Below are positions 46,326-56,054 of a DNA stretch of 64,000 bases, one piece after another (within the stretch, counting starts at the first letter, position 1; every line of letters begins with the position of its first letter). Source of the stretch: Pseudomonas sp. Irchel s3h17 (lineage in GTDB: Bacteria > Pseudomonadota > Gammaproteobacteria > Pseudomonadales > Pseudomonadaceae). Under the pieces are notes generated by a model. It made no database searches, had not been told where the DNA came from, and saw only the letters and a list, made by a program, of their open reading frames with translations. The stretch lies in assembly GCF_900187505.1 (NCBI RefSeq), contig NZ_FYDL01000008.1, forward strand, positions 124,001 through 188,000. The letters run 5' to 3'. Made by a program: the position numbers and the translations under genes.

Positions 46326-46375
46326 CAGCCCAAGAGCTAGCGGCACGCCAGCCAGCCTGATTTAGGAGATAGTCC

Positions 46376-47590
46376 ATGAAATTGCCGATTTACCTTGATT
46401 ACTCTGCGACCACCCCGGTTGATCCGCGTGTCGCGCAAAAAATGAGTGAATGCCTGCTGGTCGACGGAAACTTCGGTAACCCGGCGTCCCGTTCCCACGT
46501 GTTCGGCTGGAAGGCCGAAGAATCGGTCGAAAACGCTCGCCGCCAGGTCGCTGACCTGGTCAACGCCGACCCGCGTGAAATCGTCTGGACCTCCGGTGCC
46601 ACCGAGTCCGACAACCTGGCAATCAAGGGTGTCGCGCATTTCTACGGCAGCAAGGGCAAGCACCTGGTCACCACCAAGATCGAGCACAAGGCGGTCCTGG
46701 ATACCATGCGCCAGTTGGAGCGTGAAGGTTTCGAGGTGACTTACCTTGACCCGCGTGAAGATGGCCTGGTGACGCCCGAGATGATCGAAGCCGCACTGCG
46801 CGATGACACTATTCTGGTGTCGGTGATGCACGTGAACAACGAAATCGGCACCGTCAACGACATCGCGGCCATCGGCGAACTGACCCGTTCCAAGGGTATT
46901 CTGTTCCACGTCGACGCCGCGCAGTCCACCGGCAAGGTCGACATCGACCTGCAAAAGCTGAAGGTCGACCTGATGTCGTTCTCGGCGCACAAGACCTACG
47001 GTCCAAAAGGCATCGGCGCGTTGTACGTGAGTCGCAAGCCACGTGTTCGCCTGGAAGCGACCATGCACGGCGGCGGTCACGAGCGCGGCATGCGCTCCGG
47101 CACCCTGGCGACCCACCAGATCGTTGGCATGGGTGAAGCATTCCGTGTAGCCAAGGAAGACATGGCTGCCGAAAACGTTCGCATCAAAGCCTTGAGCGAC
47201 CGTTTCTTCAAGCAGGTCGAAGACCTCGAAGAGCTGTACGTCAACGGCAGCATGACCGCCCGTGTACCGCACAACCTGAACCTGAGCTTCAACTACGTCG
47301 AAGGCGAGTCGCTGATCATGGCGCTCAAGGATCTGGCGGTGTCGTCCGGTTCGGCCTGCACCTCGGCGTCCCTCGAGCCTTCGTACGTACTGCGCGCCCT
47401 GGGCCGTAACGACGAACTGGCACACAGCTCGATCCGCTTCACCTTCGGCCGCTTCACCACCGAAGAAGAAATCGATTACGCCGCGCAGAAAGTCTGCGAG
47501 GCCGTCACCAAGCTGCGCGCCCTGTCGCCGCTGTGGGACATGTACAAAGACGGCGTCGACATTTCGAAGATCGAGTGGGCGGCACACTGA
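46376..47590 (+). CDS. iscS: Cysteine desulfurase IscS
   Basis: The 404-residue product is a PLP-dependent desulfurase: [14 protein letters not shown] at the start, the PLP lysine in [12 protein letters not shown], and the catalytic Cys in [20 protein letters not shown]. It takes sulfur from cysteine and hands it to IscU. It follows iscR with a 50-base gap containing GGAG. Confidence 0.97.
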   Translation: MKLPIYLDYSATTPVDPRVAQKMSECLLVDGNFGNPASRSHVFGWKAEESVENARRQVADLVNADPREIVWTSGATESDNLAIKGVAHFYGSKGKHLVTTKIEHKAVLDTMRQLEREGFEVTYLDPREDGLVTPEMIEAALRDDTILVSVMHVNNEIGTVNDIAAIGELTRSKGILFHVDAAQSTGKVDIDLQKLKVDLMSFSAHKTYGPKGIGALYVSRKPRVRLEATMHGGGHERGMRSGTLATHQIVGMGEAFRVAKEDMAAENVRIKALSDRFFKQVEDLEELYVNGSMTARVPHNLNLSFNYVEGESLIMALKDLAVSSGSACTSASLEPSYVLRALGRNDELAHSSIRFTFGRFTTEEEIDYAAQKVCEAVTKLRALSPLWDMYKDGVDISKIEWAAH

Positions 47591-47609
47591 TATATAAGTC
47601 GCCGCACAT

Positions 47610-47650
47610 GGGTCCTGTCACGCGCAGTGAAATGCAGGCGTGCAGGGCCC
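47610..47650 (+). other. Hairpin between iscS and iscU
   Basis: GGGTCCTGTCACGC (47610-47623) and GCGTGCAGGGCCC (47638-47650) form an imperfect stem of about 12 pairs with a bulge and a 14-base loop. There is no T-run. It lies where E. coli has the structure that separates iscR from iscSUA stability during small-RNA control. A similar split expression here is inference. Confidence 0.5.
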
Positions 47651-47685
47651 GAAGAGCGACTCTCTGATGAGTGAGGATAAGTACC

Positions 47686-48072
47686 ATGGCTTACAGCGAA
47701 AAGGTCATCGACCACTACGAAAACCCGCGCAACGTCGGCAAGATGGACGCGGAAGATCCTGATGTCGGCACCGGCATGGTCGGCGCTCCGGCGTGCGGCG
47801 ACGTGATGCGCCTGCAGATCAAGGTCAACGAAGCCGGTATCATCGAAGATGCCAAGTTCAAGACCTATGGCTGCGGTTCCGCCATCGCTTCCAGCTCCCT
47901 GGCCACCGAGTGGATGAAGGGCAAGACGCTGGACGAGGCAGAAACCATCAAGAACACTCAGCTGGCTGAAGAACTGGCCCTGCCGCCAGTGAAAATCCAC
48001 TGCTCGGTTCTCGCTGAAGACGCCATCAAGGCTGCTGTTCGCGATTACAAGCAGAAGAAAGGCTTGATCTGA
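47686..48072 (+). CDS. iscU: Fe-S cluster scaffold IscU
   Basis: The 128-residue product has the three scaffold cysteines in [20 protein letters not shown] and [11 protein letters not shown], and the LPPVK motif recognised by HscA. Clusters are assembled on it from IscS sulfur and then passed on. The ATG at 47686 gives the standard N-terminus [18 protein letters not shown]. Confidence 0.97.
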   Translation: MAYSEKVIDHYENPRNVGKMDAEDPDVGTGMVGAPACGDVMRLQIKVNEAGIIEDAKFKTYGCGSAIASSSLATEWMKGKTLDEAETIKNTQLAEELALPPVKIHCSVLAEDAIKAAVRDYKQKKGLI

Positions 48073-48106
48073 CTTTCAAGATTTGGCGACGAGTAAGGAG
48101 TCACCG

Positions 48107-48430
48107 ATGGCTATCAGCATGACAGAAGCGGCTGCTCAACACGTGCGACGCTCCCTCGACGGGCGCGGCAAGGGTGATGGGATTCGCCTGGGTGTTCGCA
48201 CCACGGGCTGTTCCGGCCTTGCCTACGTGCTGGAGTTTGTCGATGAGGTTGGCGAGGACGATCAGGTATTCGAAAGTCACGGCGAGAAAGTGATCATCGA
48301 TCCGAAAAGCCTGGCGTACCTTGACGGCACCGAGCTCGATTTCGTCAAGGAAGGGTTGAACGAAGGCTTCAAGTTCAACAATCCCAACGTGCGCGGTGAA
48401 TGTGGCTGCGGCGAAAGCTTCAACATCTGA
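48107..48430 (+). CDS. iscA: A-type Fe-S carrier IscA
   Basis: The 107-residue product has the A-type cysteines: TTGCSGLAY in the middle and GECGCGESF at the end. It carries clusters or iron between scaffold and apoproteins. It is preceded by AAGGAG and lies 34 bases after iscU. Confidence 0.96.
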   Translation: MAISMTEAAAQHVRRSLDGRGKGDGIRLGVRTTGCSGLAYVLEFVDEVGEDDQVFESHGEKVIIDPKSLAYLDGTELDFVKEGLNEGFKFNNPNVRGECGCGESFNI

Positions 48431-48438
48431 GGCTGCTC

Positions 48439-48960
48439 GTGGGTACTCCTTGTCATTTCGCTTTGTTTGAGCTGCAACCGAGCTTCAACCTGGACCTCGA
48501 CCAGCTGGCTACGCGCTATCGTGAGTTGGCGCGTGGCGTCCATCCAGACCGCTTTGCCGACGCTTCCGAGCGTGAGCAGCGGCTGGCGCTAGAGAAATCC
48601 GCGAGCCTCAACGAGGCCTACCAGACGCTCAAGAGTCCGCCCAAGCGCGCGCGTTACTTGCTCGCCTTGAATGGTGGCGAGCTACCGCTGGAGGTCACGG
48701 TGCATGATCCAGAGTTTCTTCTGCAACAGATGGAGTTGCGTGAAGAGCTCGAAGACCTGCAGGACAGTGCTGACCTGAATGGCGTTGCCGCGTTCAAGCG
48801 CCGCCTGAAAGTCGCCCAGGATGAACTGAACCAAAGCTTCGCAGCTTGCTGGAACGATGCCGTGCAACGTGAACGGGCCGAACGCCTGATGCGGCGCATG
48901 CAGTTCCTGGACAAGCTCACTTACGAAGTGCGCCAGTTAGAAGAGCGCCTCGACGATTAA
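48439..48960 (+). CDS. hscB: Co-chaperone HscB
   Basis: The 173-residue product is a J-domain protein with HPD in GVHPDRFAD, and a C-terminal IscU-binding helical domain (about 90-173). It starts with GTG at 48439, preceded by GAGG, giving [12 protein letters not shown], the expected N-terminus. It delivers IscU to HscA. It follows iscA after 8 bases. Confidence 0.94.
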   Translation: MGTPCHFALFELQPSFNLDLDQLATRYRELARGVHPDRFADASEREQRLALEKSASLNEAYQTLKSPPKRARYLLALNGGELPLEVTVHDPEFLLQQMELREELEDLQDSADLNGVAAFKRRLKVAQDELNQSFAACWNDAVQRERAERLMRRMQFLDKLTYEVRQLEERLDD

Positions 48961-49011
48961 CCCAGTGCCGCCAAGGTTGCACGCCTGATATACAGATAAG
49001 TCCTGATTACG

Positions 49012-50874
49012 ATGGCCCTACTGCAGATCGCCGAACCCGGCCAAAGTCCTCAACCGCACCAGCGTCGCCTGGCTGTGGGGATTGACTTGGGCACTACCAA
49101 TTCGCTGGTCGCTGCGTTGCGCAGTGGTCTTTCCGAACCTCTGGCCGACGCTGCCGGGCAGGTCATCCTGCCGTCGGCGGTGCGCTATCACGCCGACCGT
49201 GTCGAGGTGGGCGAGTCCGCCAGGCTGGCGGCCGCTGCCGATCCGTTGAACACGGTGTTGTCGGTCAAGCGCTTGATGGGTCGTGGTCTGTCCGACGTCA
49301 AGCAGCTGGGCGAGCAACTGCCGTATCGTTTCGTCGACGGCGAGTCGCACATGCCGTTCATCGACACCGTGCAGGGGCCGAAAAGCCCGGTCGAAGTCTC
49401 CGCCGACATCCTCAAGGTGCTGCGTCAGCGCGCCGAGGCGACCTTGGGTGGCGAGCTGGTCGGTGCGGTGATCACCGTTCCGGCCTACTTCGATGATGCC
49501 CAGCGCCAGGCCACCAAGGACGCGGCCAAGCTGGCCGGTCTGAACGTGCTGCGCTTGCTCAACGAGCCGACCGCGGCAGCGGTGGCCTATGGTCTGGACC
49601 AGCAGGCCGAAGGCCTGGTCGCTATTTATGACTTGGGTGGCGGCACCTTCGATATTTCGATTCTGCGCCTGACCGGTGGTGTGTTCGAGGTGTTGGCTAC
49701 CGGTGGCGACAGCGCCCTGGGTGGCGATGACTTCGATCACGCGATTGCCGGCTGGATCATCGAGCGCGCCGGTCTGTCCGCCGATCTTGATCCGGGCACG
49801 CAACGCCACCTGCTGCAAACCGCTTGCGCGGCCAAGGAAGCCCTGACGGACGCCGCGGTGGTCGAAGTCGCTTACGGTGACTGGAAAGCCGAACTGACCC
49901 GTGAAGCCTTCGATGCGCTGATCGAGCCCATGGTCGCCCGCAGCCTCAAGGCTTGCCGCCGTGCCGTTCGCGACTCCGGTATCGAGTTGGATGATGTGCA
50001 TGCGGTGGTGATGGTGGGCGGTTCGACCCGCGTTCCCCGTGTGCGCCAGGCCGTGGCCGAGGCGTTCGGTCGTCAGCCGTTGACCGAAATCGACCCGGAT
50101 CAAGTGGTGGCCATCGGTGCCGCGATCCAGGCGGATACCCTGGCGGGCAACAAACGCGATGGTGGCGAACTGCTTCTGCTTGACGTGATTCCGTTGTCCC
50201 TTGGGCTGGAAACCATGGGCGGCCTGATGGAGAAGGTGATTCCACGCAACACCACCATTCCGGTCGCGCGGGCCCAGGACTTCACGACCTACAAAGATGG
50301 CCAGTCGGCCATGATGATTCATGTGCTGCAGGGCGAGCGCGAGCTGATCAGCGATTGCCGCTCGCTGGCGCGCTTCGAGTTGCGCGGTATTCCGGCCATG
50401 GTCGCGGGTGGGGCGAAGATTCGCGTGACCTTCCAGGTCGACGCCGATGGCCTGCTCAGCGTTTCGGCTCGTGAGCTGGGTTCGGGTGTCGAGGCGAGCA
50501 TTCAGGTCAAGCCGTCCTACGGCCTGACCGACGGCGAAATCGCCCGCATGCTCAAGGATTCGTTCCAGCACGCCAATGACGACAAGGTTGCCCGTGTGCT
50601 GCGTGAGCAGCAAGTCGATGCCCAGCGCTTGATCGAAGCGGTGCAGGGCGCCCTCGATGCGGACGGTGATCGTCTGCTCGACGCCGAAGAGCGCATGGTC
50701 ATCGAACTGCAGATGCAAGAACTGGCCGAGTTGATGAAAGGTACCGATGGTTACGCCATCGAGCAGCAGACCAAGCGTCTGTCGCAAGTGACCGATGCTT
50801 TTGCTGCCCGCCGCCTGGACTCGACGGTGAAAGCCGCTCTGGCGGGGCGCAACCTGAATGAGATTGAGGAATAA
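49012..50874 (+). CDS. hscA: Hsp70-type chaperone HscA
   Basis: The 620-residue product has the Hsp70 ATPase domain ([12 protein letters not shown] at about 24-35, [25 protein letters not shown]) and a substrate-binding domain that recognises the LPPVK site of IscU. It drives cluster release from IscU with HscB. It follows hscB after 51 bases and precedes fdx by 2 bases. Confidence 0.96.
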   Translation: MALLQIAEPGQSPQPHQRRLAVGIDLGTTNSLVAALRSGLSEPLADAAGQVILPSAVRYHADRVEVGESARLAAAADPLNTVLSVKRLMGRGLSDVKQLGEQLPYRFVDGESHMPFIDTVQGPKSPVEVSADILKVLRQRAEATLGGELVGAVITVPAYFDDAQRQATKDAAKLAGLNVLRLLNEPTAAAVAYGLDQQAEGLVAIYDLGGGTFDISILRLTGGVFEVLATGGDSALGGDDFDHAIAGWIIERAGLSADLDPGTQRHLLQTACAAKEALTDAAVVEVAYGDWKAELTREAFDALIEPMVARSLKACRRAVRDSGIELDDVHAVVMVGGSTRVPRVRQAVAEAFGRQPLTEIDPDQVVAIGAAIQADTLAGNKRDGGELLLLDVIPLSLGLETMGGLMEKVIPRNTTIPVARAQDFTTYKDGQSAMMIHVLQGERELISDCRSLARFELRGIPAMVAGGAKIRVTFQVDADGLLSVSARELGSGVEASIQVKPSYGLTDGEIARMLKDSFQHANDDKVARVLREQQVDAQRLIEAVQGALDADGDRLLDAEERMVIELQMQELAELMKGTDGYAIEQQTKRLSQVTDAFAARRLDSTVKAALAGRNLNEIEE

Positions 50875-50876
50875 CG

Positions 50877-51218
50877 ATGCCGCAGGTCATTTTTCTGCCA
50901 CACGAAAAGTTTTGCCCGGACGGCATGGTTGTGGAGGCTGAGACCGGCGTGTCCATCCTCGAACTGGCTCATGAGCACCATATCGAGATGGAAAGTGCCT
51001 GTGGCGGCGTCTGCGCCTGCACCACCTGCCACTGCCTGATTCGCGAAGGCTTCGACTCGCTGGAAGAGGCTGACGAGCTGGAAGAAGACTATCTTGATAA
51101 GGCCTGGGGGCTGGAAGCCGTATCGCGCCTGGCCTGTCAGGCCAAGGTCGGGACGGAAGACCTGACCGTCGAGATTCCGAAGTACTCGCTCAACCACGCC
51201 GCCGAAGCGCCGCATTGA
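50877..51218 (+). CDS. fdx: [2Fe-2S] ferredoxin of the Isc system
   Basis: The 113-residue product is an adrenodoxin-type ferredoxin with the cluster ligands CGGVCACTTC (three Cys) and a later Cys in SRLACQAKV. It supplies electrons for cluster formation on IscU. It starts 2 bases after the hscA stop, and its stop lies 14 bases before the iscX start. Confidence 0.96.
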   Translation: MPQVIFLPHEKFCPDGMVVEAETGVSILELAHEHHIEMESACGGVCACTTCHCLIREGFDSLEEADELEEDYLDKAWGLEAVSRLACQAKVGTEDLTVEIPKYSLNHAAEAPH

Positions 51219-51232
51219 TTCAAGGAATTGTC

Positions 51233-51433
51233 ATGAGTCTTAAATGGGTTGATGTGCTGGAAATCGCGATCCAGTTGGCTGAATCCAAGCCGGATGTGGA
51301 TCCGCATTACGTGAACTTCGTCGATCTGCATCAATGGGTGCTGGCATTGCCGGAGTTCAGTGATGACCCCACCCGCGGTGGCGAGAAGGTGCTTGAAGCG
51401 ATTCAAGCGGCCTGGATCGAAGAAGCCGACTGA
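51233..51433 (+). CDS. iscX: Fe-S assembly protein IscX
   Basis: The 66-residue product matches IscX: KWVDVLEIAIQLAESKPDVDPHYVNFVDLHQWVLAL and an acidic end. It binds iron and IscS and modulates the desulfurase. The ATG at 51233 follows AAGGAAT. It is the last gene of the isc operon and is followed by a terminator. Confidence 0.95.
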   Translation: MSLKWVDVLEIAIQLAESKPDVDPHYVNFVDLHQWVLALPEFSDDPTRGGEKVLEAIQAAWIEEAD

Positions 51434-51464
51434 ACGCACTGTACGCCGTTAGGCAATACCAAAG

Positions 51465-51495
51465 AACCCGCGTATAATTCGCGGGTTTAATTTTT
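51465..51495 (+). terminator. isc operon terminator, with TATAAT in the loop
   Basis: AACCCGCG (51465-51472) and CGCGGGTT (51480-51487) form a perfect 8-bp stem, followed by TAATTTTT. The 7-base loop is TATAATT, a perfect sigma70 -10 box (51473-51478). It lies 46 bases upstream of the ndk start codon, so the same bases may end the isc transcript and start that of ndk. A -35 box is weak (TTAGGC at 51449-51454, 18-base spacing). Confidence 0.7.
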
Positions 51496-51523
51496 CGCAA
51501 ATTACCGTTTCTGGAGTTACACC

Positions 51524-51949
51524 ATGGCTGTTCAACGTACTTTCTCCATCATCAAGCCTGACGCTGTTGCAAAAAACGTTATCGGCGAGATCACCACTCG
51601 TTTCGAAAAAGCTGGCCTGCGCGTTGTAGCTTCGAAACTCAAGCAACTGTCCAAGGCTGAAGCTGAAGGCTTCTACGCTGAACACAGCGCTCGTGGTTTC
51701 TTCGGCGACCTGGTTGCTTTCATGATCTCCGGCCCGGTTGTTGTCCAGGTTCTGGAAGGCGAAAACGCTATCGCTCTGAACCGTGAGCTGATGGGCGCTA
51801 CCAACCCTAAAGAAGCAGCTGCCGGCACCATCCGTGCTGACTTCGCTGATTCCATCGACGCCAACGCTGTACACGGTTCGGACTCCGAAGCCGCTGCTGC
51901 TCGCGAAATCTCGTACTTCTTCGCAGCTACTGAAGTAACCACTCGCTAA
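51524..51949 (+). CDS. ndk: Nucleoside diphosphate kinase
   Basis: The 141-residue product has the Ndk fold with [14 protein letters not shown] at the start and the active-site His in [12 protein letters not shown]. It balances nucleoside triphosphate pools. Codon use is strongly biased (for example many GCT and CGT codons), typical of a highly expressed gene. GGAG precedes the ATG. Confidence 0.97.
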   Translation: MAVQRTFSIIKPDAVAKNVIGEITTRFEKAGLRVVASKLKQLSKAEAEGFYAEHSARGFFGDLVAFMISGPVVVQVLEGENAIALNRELMGATNPKEAAAGTIRADFADSIDANAVHGSDSEAAAAREISYFFAATEVTTR

Positions 51950-51977
51950 GCATTGGCTTAAGAGTGAAGGTGAATCC

Positions 51978-53126
51978 ATGACTACATCGACTGTTAAAAC
52001 TAACCTGCTGGGTCTGACTCAGCTGGAAATGGAAAAATTCTTCGACTCAATCGGGGAGAAGCGTTTCCGTGCCGGTCAGGTAATGAAATGGATTCACCAC
52101 CTTGGCGTCGATGATTTCGACGCCATGACGAACGTCAGCAAGGCCTTGCGCGACAAGCTCAAGGCTATTGCCGAGGTTCGCGGTCCTGAAGTTGTCAGCG
52201 AGGACATCTCCACCGACGGCACCCGCAAGTGGGTGGTTCGTGTGGCGTCCGGCAGCTGCGTCGAGACCGTGTACATTCCCCAGGGCAAACGCGGCACCTT
52301 GTGCGTTTCGTCCCAGGCAGGCTGTGCCCTGGATTGCAGTTTCTGCTCCACCGGCAAGCAAGGCTTCAACAGCAACCTCACCGCCGCCGAAGTCATCGGC
52401 CAGGTGTGGATTGCCAATAAATCGTTCGGCAGCATCCCGGCAACCGCCGACCGTGCCATCACCAACGTGGTGATGATGGGCATGGGTGAGCCGCTGCTGA
52501 ACTTCGACAACGTCGTGGCCGCCATGCATCTGATGATGGATGACCTGGGCTACGGGATCTCCAAGCGCCGCGTGACCCTGTCTACTTCAGGCGTGGTGCC
52601 GATGATCGATGAGCTGTCCAAGCACATCGACGTCTCCCTGGCGTTGTCCCTGCACGCACCCAATGACGCATTGCGTAACCAATTGGTGCCGATCAACAAG
52701 AAGTATCCGCTTAAGATGCTCCTCGAGTCGTGCCAGCGCTACATGTCGTCCCTGGGCGAAAAGCGCGTGCTGACCATCGAGTACACCTTGCTCAAGGACA
52801 TCAACGACAAGGTCGAGCATGCGGTTGAAATGATCGAGTTGCTCAAGAACATCCCGTGCAAGATCAACCTGATCCCGTTCAACCCGTTCCCGCACTCCGG
52901 TTACGAGCGCCCGAGCAACAACGCCATCCGGCGTTTCCAGGATCAACTGCATCACGCGGGCTTCAACGTCACCGTGCGTACCACGCGCGGCGAAGACATC
53001 GATGCGGCCTGTGGTCAATTGGTAGGGCAGGTGCTGGATCGCACCCGTCGTAGCGAACGTTATATTGCCGTGCGTGAGTTGAGCGCCGACAGCGATATCG
53101 CGCAAGACGCTGCGAATCGTACCTAA
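51978..53126 (+). CDS. rlmN: Dual-specificity rRNA/tRNA methyltransferase RlmN
   Basis: The 382-residue product is a radical-SAM enzyme with [15 protein letters not shown] (three cluster Cys), the [10 protein letters not shown] motif and the second catalytic Cys region near the end (DIDAACGQL). It methylates A2503 of 23S rRNA and A37 of tRNAs. It follows ndk after 28 bases and precedes pilW by 12. Confidence 0.96.
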   Translation: MTTSTVKTNLLGLTQLEMEKFFDSIGEKRFRAGQVMKWIHHLGVDDFDAMTNVSKALRDKLKAIAEVRGPEVVSEDISTDGTRKWVVRVASGSCVETVYIPQGKRGTLCVSSQAGCALDCSFCSTGKQGFNSNLTAAEVIGQVWIANKSFGSIPATADRAITNVVMMGMGEPLLNFDNVVAAMHLMMDDLGYGISKRRVTLSTSGVVPMIDELSKHIDVSLALSLHAPNDALRNQLVPINKKYPLKMLLESCQRYMSSLGEKRVLTIEYTLLKDINDKVEHAVEMIELLKNIPCKINLIPFNPFPHSGYERPSNNAIRRFQDQLHHAGFNVTVRTTRGEDIDAACGQLVGQVLDRTRRSERYIAVRELSADSDIAQDAANRT

Positions 53127-53138
53127 GAGAGGATCTCC

Positions 53139-53897
53139 ATGTCCCTGCGCGTTGCGCTGCTCTTGCTGTTTGCCAGCCTGTCGGCTGGCTGTGTTTTGTC
53201 GGGTGACTTCGACCCGATGAAAACCAGCAAGGGCCGTGACGAGGCGCGCGTTGCCTACGTGCAATTGGGCATGGGGTATCTGCAGCAGGGCATGACCGAG
53301 CAGGCCAAGGTACCCCTCAAGAAGGCCCTGGAACTCGATGGCTCGGACGCCGAGGCCAATGCGGCCCTGGGCCTGGTGTTTCAGGCCGAAATGGAACCTG
53401 AACTGGCTGACCAGCATTTTCGCAAGGCCCTGGCAGCCCGTCCTGATGATGCGCGTATCCTGAACAACTACGGCAGCTTTCTCTTTGAAGAGAAACGTTA
53501 CAAGGAAGCTTACGAGCGCTTTGAACAAGCCGCCGCCGATAGCCTTTACCCTGGACGTTCGCGGGTGTTCGAGAACCTGGGCATGACCGCCGCGATGCTG
53601 GGGCAGCGCGACCTGGCCCGGCAACAGCTGGAAAAAGCCCTGCGCCTGAATCGTCAACAACCCCGTGCGTTGCTGGAAATGGCTGAGTTGTCCTTCGAAG
53701 ACAGGCATTATGTGCCGTCGCGTGACTATTACGACCGTTTTAGCCTGCTTGCCGAGCAAAATGCACGTAGTCTATGGCTCGGCGTTCGGCTGGCCGACGT
53801 GTTCGACGATCGTGACAAGGCCGCCAGTCTAGGCCTGCAATTAAAACGACTCTATCCCGGTACACCGGAATATCAGCAATACCTGTCGGAGCAATGA
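53139..53897 (+). CDS. pilW: Type IV pilus biogenesis lipoprotein PilW/PilF
   Basis: The 252-residue product has a lipoprotein signal (LSAGC, Cys18) and about six TPR units (about 40-240, such as AYVQLGMGYLQQGMTEQAK and ARILNNYGSFLFEEKRYKEA). It is the pilotin that places the PilQ secretin in the outer membrane; it is called PilF in P. aeruginosa. Its stop overlaps the rodZ start. Confidence 0.93.
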   Translation: MSLRVALLLLFASLSAGCVLSGDFDPMKTSKGRDEARVAYVQLGMGYLQQGMTEQAKVPLKKALELDGSDAEANAALGLVFQAEMEPELADQHFRKALAARPDDARILNNYGSFLFEEKRYKEAYERFEQAAADSLYPGRSRVFENLGMTAAMLGQRDLARQQLEKALRLNRQQPRALLEMAELSFEDRHYVPSRDYYDRFSLLAEQNARSLWLGVRLADVFDDRDKAASLGLQLKRLYPGTPEYQQYLSEQ

Positions 53898-54919
53898 TGA
53901 AAGCGGCGCATCCCGAAGTTGTAGCAGCGACTCGCGTAAACCCTGGCCAGACCCTGCGTCAGGGGCGTGAAGGCAATGGTTGGTCGCTGAGCGAAGTGGC
54001 TCTGAAGCTCAATCTCACCGTGATTTCCCTGAGCAATCTGGAAGCCGGCGCGTTCGACAAGCTGCCAGGGCACACCTTTGCCCGCGGCTATATCCGCGCT
54101 TACGCCAAACTGCTCGACCTGGACCAGGCGATCCTGGTTCAACAATTCGACCAGCACACCGGCACCGATGCCAAAGGCAGTAACGTACACAGCCTGGGTC
54201 GCATCGAAGAGCCAAGCCGCGTTTCCCACACCATTTTGCGCATTGTCAGCCTGTTGTTGCTGATCGCCGTCGTGGGTGGCGGTTTTGTCTGGTGGCAGGA
54301 TCAAACCTCGCTGCGCACCAAGGACTTGATCGGCTTGAACCCGGAACATGTCGAAGTCGAAGGCGCCGATGGCACCACGCAGATCCATCCGCTCGACGAG
54401 CCGGAAGATCAGGCGGTGGCACAAGCCCAGACCGAAAGCACCACGCCGCTGGAGTTGCCTGAGGCCGCAGCGACTGACGAAGTCCAGGCAAACACCCAGG
54501 TACCGGCCCAGGTAGCCCCGGTCGTGACGCCGGCTGCTCCGGTTGTCGTGGCGCCTGCGACACCAGTCGCCCGGGTCGCCACCGTTGCGCCGGCGCCTGT
54601 CGCGGCAGCCCCGGCAGCCCCGGCAGCTCCGGTAGTTCCTGCTGCCCCGACGGTAGCACCGACTGCCCCGGTGGCCGGTGCCGGCCAGGTGCGGATCCAG
54701 TTCGTGGCCGACTGCTGGGCACAAGTCACCGATGGCAACGGCAGAGTGCTGTTGAGCGGTCTCAAGCGTAAAGGCGAGGCCGTCGACCTCAGCGGCAAGC
54801 CACCCTTTGCAGTACGCCTGGGCTTCGCCCGTGGCGCGCAGATCAGCTACAACGGGCAAGCGGTCGATGTAGCTCCGTTCACCAGTGGCGAGACTGCTCG
54901 CCTGAAGTTGGGTCAATAA
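53894..54919 (+). CDS. rodZ: Cytoskeletal protein RodZ
   Basis: The 341-residue product has an N-terminal Cro/C1-type helix-turn-helix (about 18-90, LRQGREGNGWSLSEVALKLN), a membrane helix (about 115-135), a long Ala/Pro/Val-rich periplasmic segment (about 195-262), and a C-terminal DUF4115 domain (about 262-338, ADCWAQVTDGNGRVL). RodZ links MreB to the cell-wall machinery and keeps rod shape. The start overlaps the pilW stop; an ATG one codon later is equally possible. Confidence 0.93.
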   Translation: MMKAAHPEVVAATRVNPGQTLRQGREGNGWSLSEVALKLNLTVISLSNLEAGAFDKLPGHTFARGYIRAYAKLLDLDQAILVQQFDQHTGTDAKGSNVHSLGRIEEPSRVSHTILRIVSLLLLIAVVGGGFVWWQDQTSLRTKDLIGLNPEHVEVEGADGTTQIHPLDEPEDQAVAQAQTESTTPLELPEAAATDEVQANTQVPAQVAPVVTPAAPVVVAPATPVARVATVAPAPVAAAPAAPAAPVVPAAPTVAPTAPVAGAGQVRIQFVADCWAQVTDGNGRVLLSGLKRKGEAVDLSGKPPFAVRLGFARGAQISYNGQAVDVAPFTSGETARLKLGQ

Positions 54920-54922
54920 GTC

Positions 54923-56032
54923 ATGCACGGCGAATCTCCAATCAAACGTCGCGAATCCCGCAAGATCTGGGTCGGTTCGGTACCGGTGGGCGGTGATGCG
55001 CCTATCGCTGTGCAGAGCATGACCAACAGCGATACCAACGATGTGGCCGCCACCGTGGCCCAGATCAATCGCCTGGAAGCGGCTGGCGTCGATATCGTGC
55101 GGATTTCCGTTCCGGACATGGATGCCGCCGAAGCCTTCGGTCGCATCAAGCAGCTGGTCAAGGTGCCATTGGTTGCCGATATCCACTTCGACTACCGGAT
55201 CGCCTTGCGCGTCGCTGAGCTGGGCGTCGATTGCCTGCGGATCAACCCGGGCAACATCGGTCGCGAAGACCGTGTGCGTGCGGTGGTCGATGCGGCCCGC
55301 GACCGCGGGATCCCGATCCGTATCGGGGTGAACGCCGGCTCCCTGGAAAAAGACCTGCAAAAGAAATATGGCGAGCCAACCCCTGCCGCGCTGGTGGAGT
55401 CGGCCTTGCGTCACGTCGAGCACCTTGAACGCCTGAATTTCCAGGACTTCAAGGTCAGCGTGAAGGCCTCCGACGTGTTCATGGCCGTTGAAGCCTACCG
55501 TCTGCTGGCCAAGGAAATCGTGCAGCCACTGCACCTGGGTATCACCGAAGCCGGCGGTTTGCGTTCAGGCACAGTGAAATCCGCCGTGGGCCTCGGTATG
55601 CTGCTCGCCGAAGGGATTGGCGATACTATTCGCATCTCGTTGGCAGCCGACCCGGTCGAGGAAGTGAAAGTCGGCTACGACATTCTCAAATCCCTGCACC
55701 TGCGTTCCCGTGGTATCAACTTCATCGCCTGCCCGAGCTGCTCGCGGCAGAACTTCGATGTGGTCAAGACCATGAACGAGCTGGAAGGGCGCCTCGAGGA
55801 TCTGCTGGTGCCGCTGGATGTGGCGGTCATCGGTTGCGTGGTCAACGGTCCTGGCGAAGCCAAAGAGGCCCATATTGGCCTGACCGGCGGCACCCCGAAC
55901 CTGATTTACATCGACGGCAAGCCGTCGCGGAAACTGACGAATGACAATCTGGTGGATGAGCTGGAACGGCTGATCCGCGAGAAAGCGGCCGAAAAGGTCG
56001 AAGCCGACGCAGCGGTCATCGCTCGCGGCTGA
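54923..56032 (+). CDS. ispG: 4-hydroxy-3-methylbut-2-en-1-yl diphosphate synthase
   Basis: The 369-residue product shows the IspG (GcpE) pattern: [14 protein letters not shown], a TIM-barrel core, and the [4Fe-4S] ligands CPSCSRQ and [10 protein letters not shown]. It makes HMBPP in the methylerythritol phosphate route to isoprenoids, so it depends on the Isc system encoded nearby. It starts 3 bases after rodZ. Confidence 0.96.
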   Translation: MHGESPIKRRESRKIWVGSVPVGGDAPIAVQSMTNSDTNDVAATVAQINRLEAAGVDIVRISVPDMDAAEAFGRIKQLVKVPLVADIHFDYRIALRVAELGVDCLRINPGNIGREDRVRAVVDAARDRGIPIRIGVNAGSLEKDLQKKYGEPTPAALVESALRHVEHLERLNFQDFKVSVKASDVFMAVEAYRLLAKEIVQPLHLGITEAGGLRSGTVKSAVGLGMLLAEGIGDTIRISLAADPVEEVKVGYDILKSLHLRSRGINFIACPSCSRQNFDVVKTMNELEGRLEDLLVPLDVAVIGCVVNGPGEAKEAHIGLTGGTPNLIYIDGKPSRKLTNDNLVDELERLIREKAAEKVEADAAVIARG

Positions 56033-56054
56033 TCGAACGAATTAAGGAATTTTT

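Noticed and set aside
49018-50787. 589-codon frame on the minus strand opposite hscA
   Set aside because: A shadow of a highly biased gene; the product has the typical low-complexity composition of antisense frames.
53873-55534. 553-codon frame opposite rodZ and ispG
   Set aside because: It spans two genuine genes and is a by-product of GC-rich third positions.
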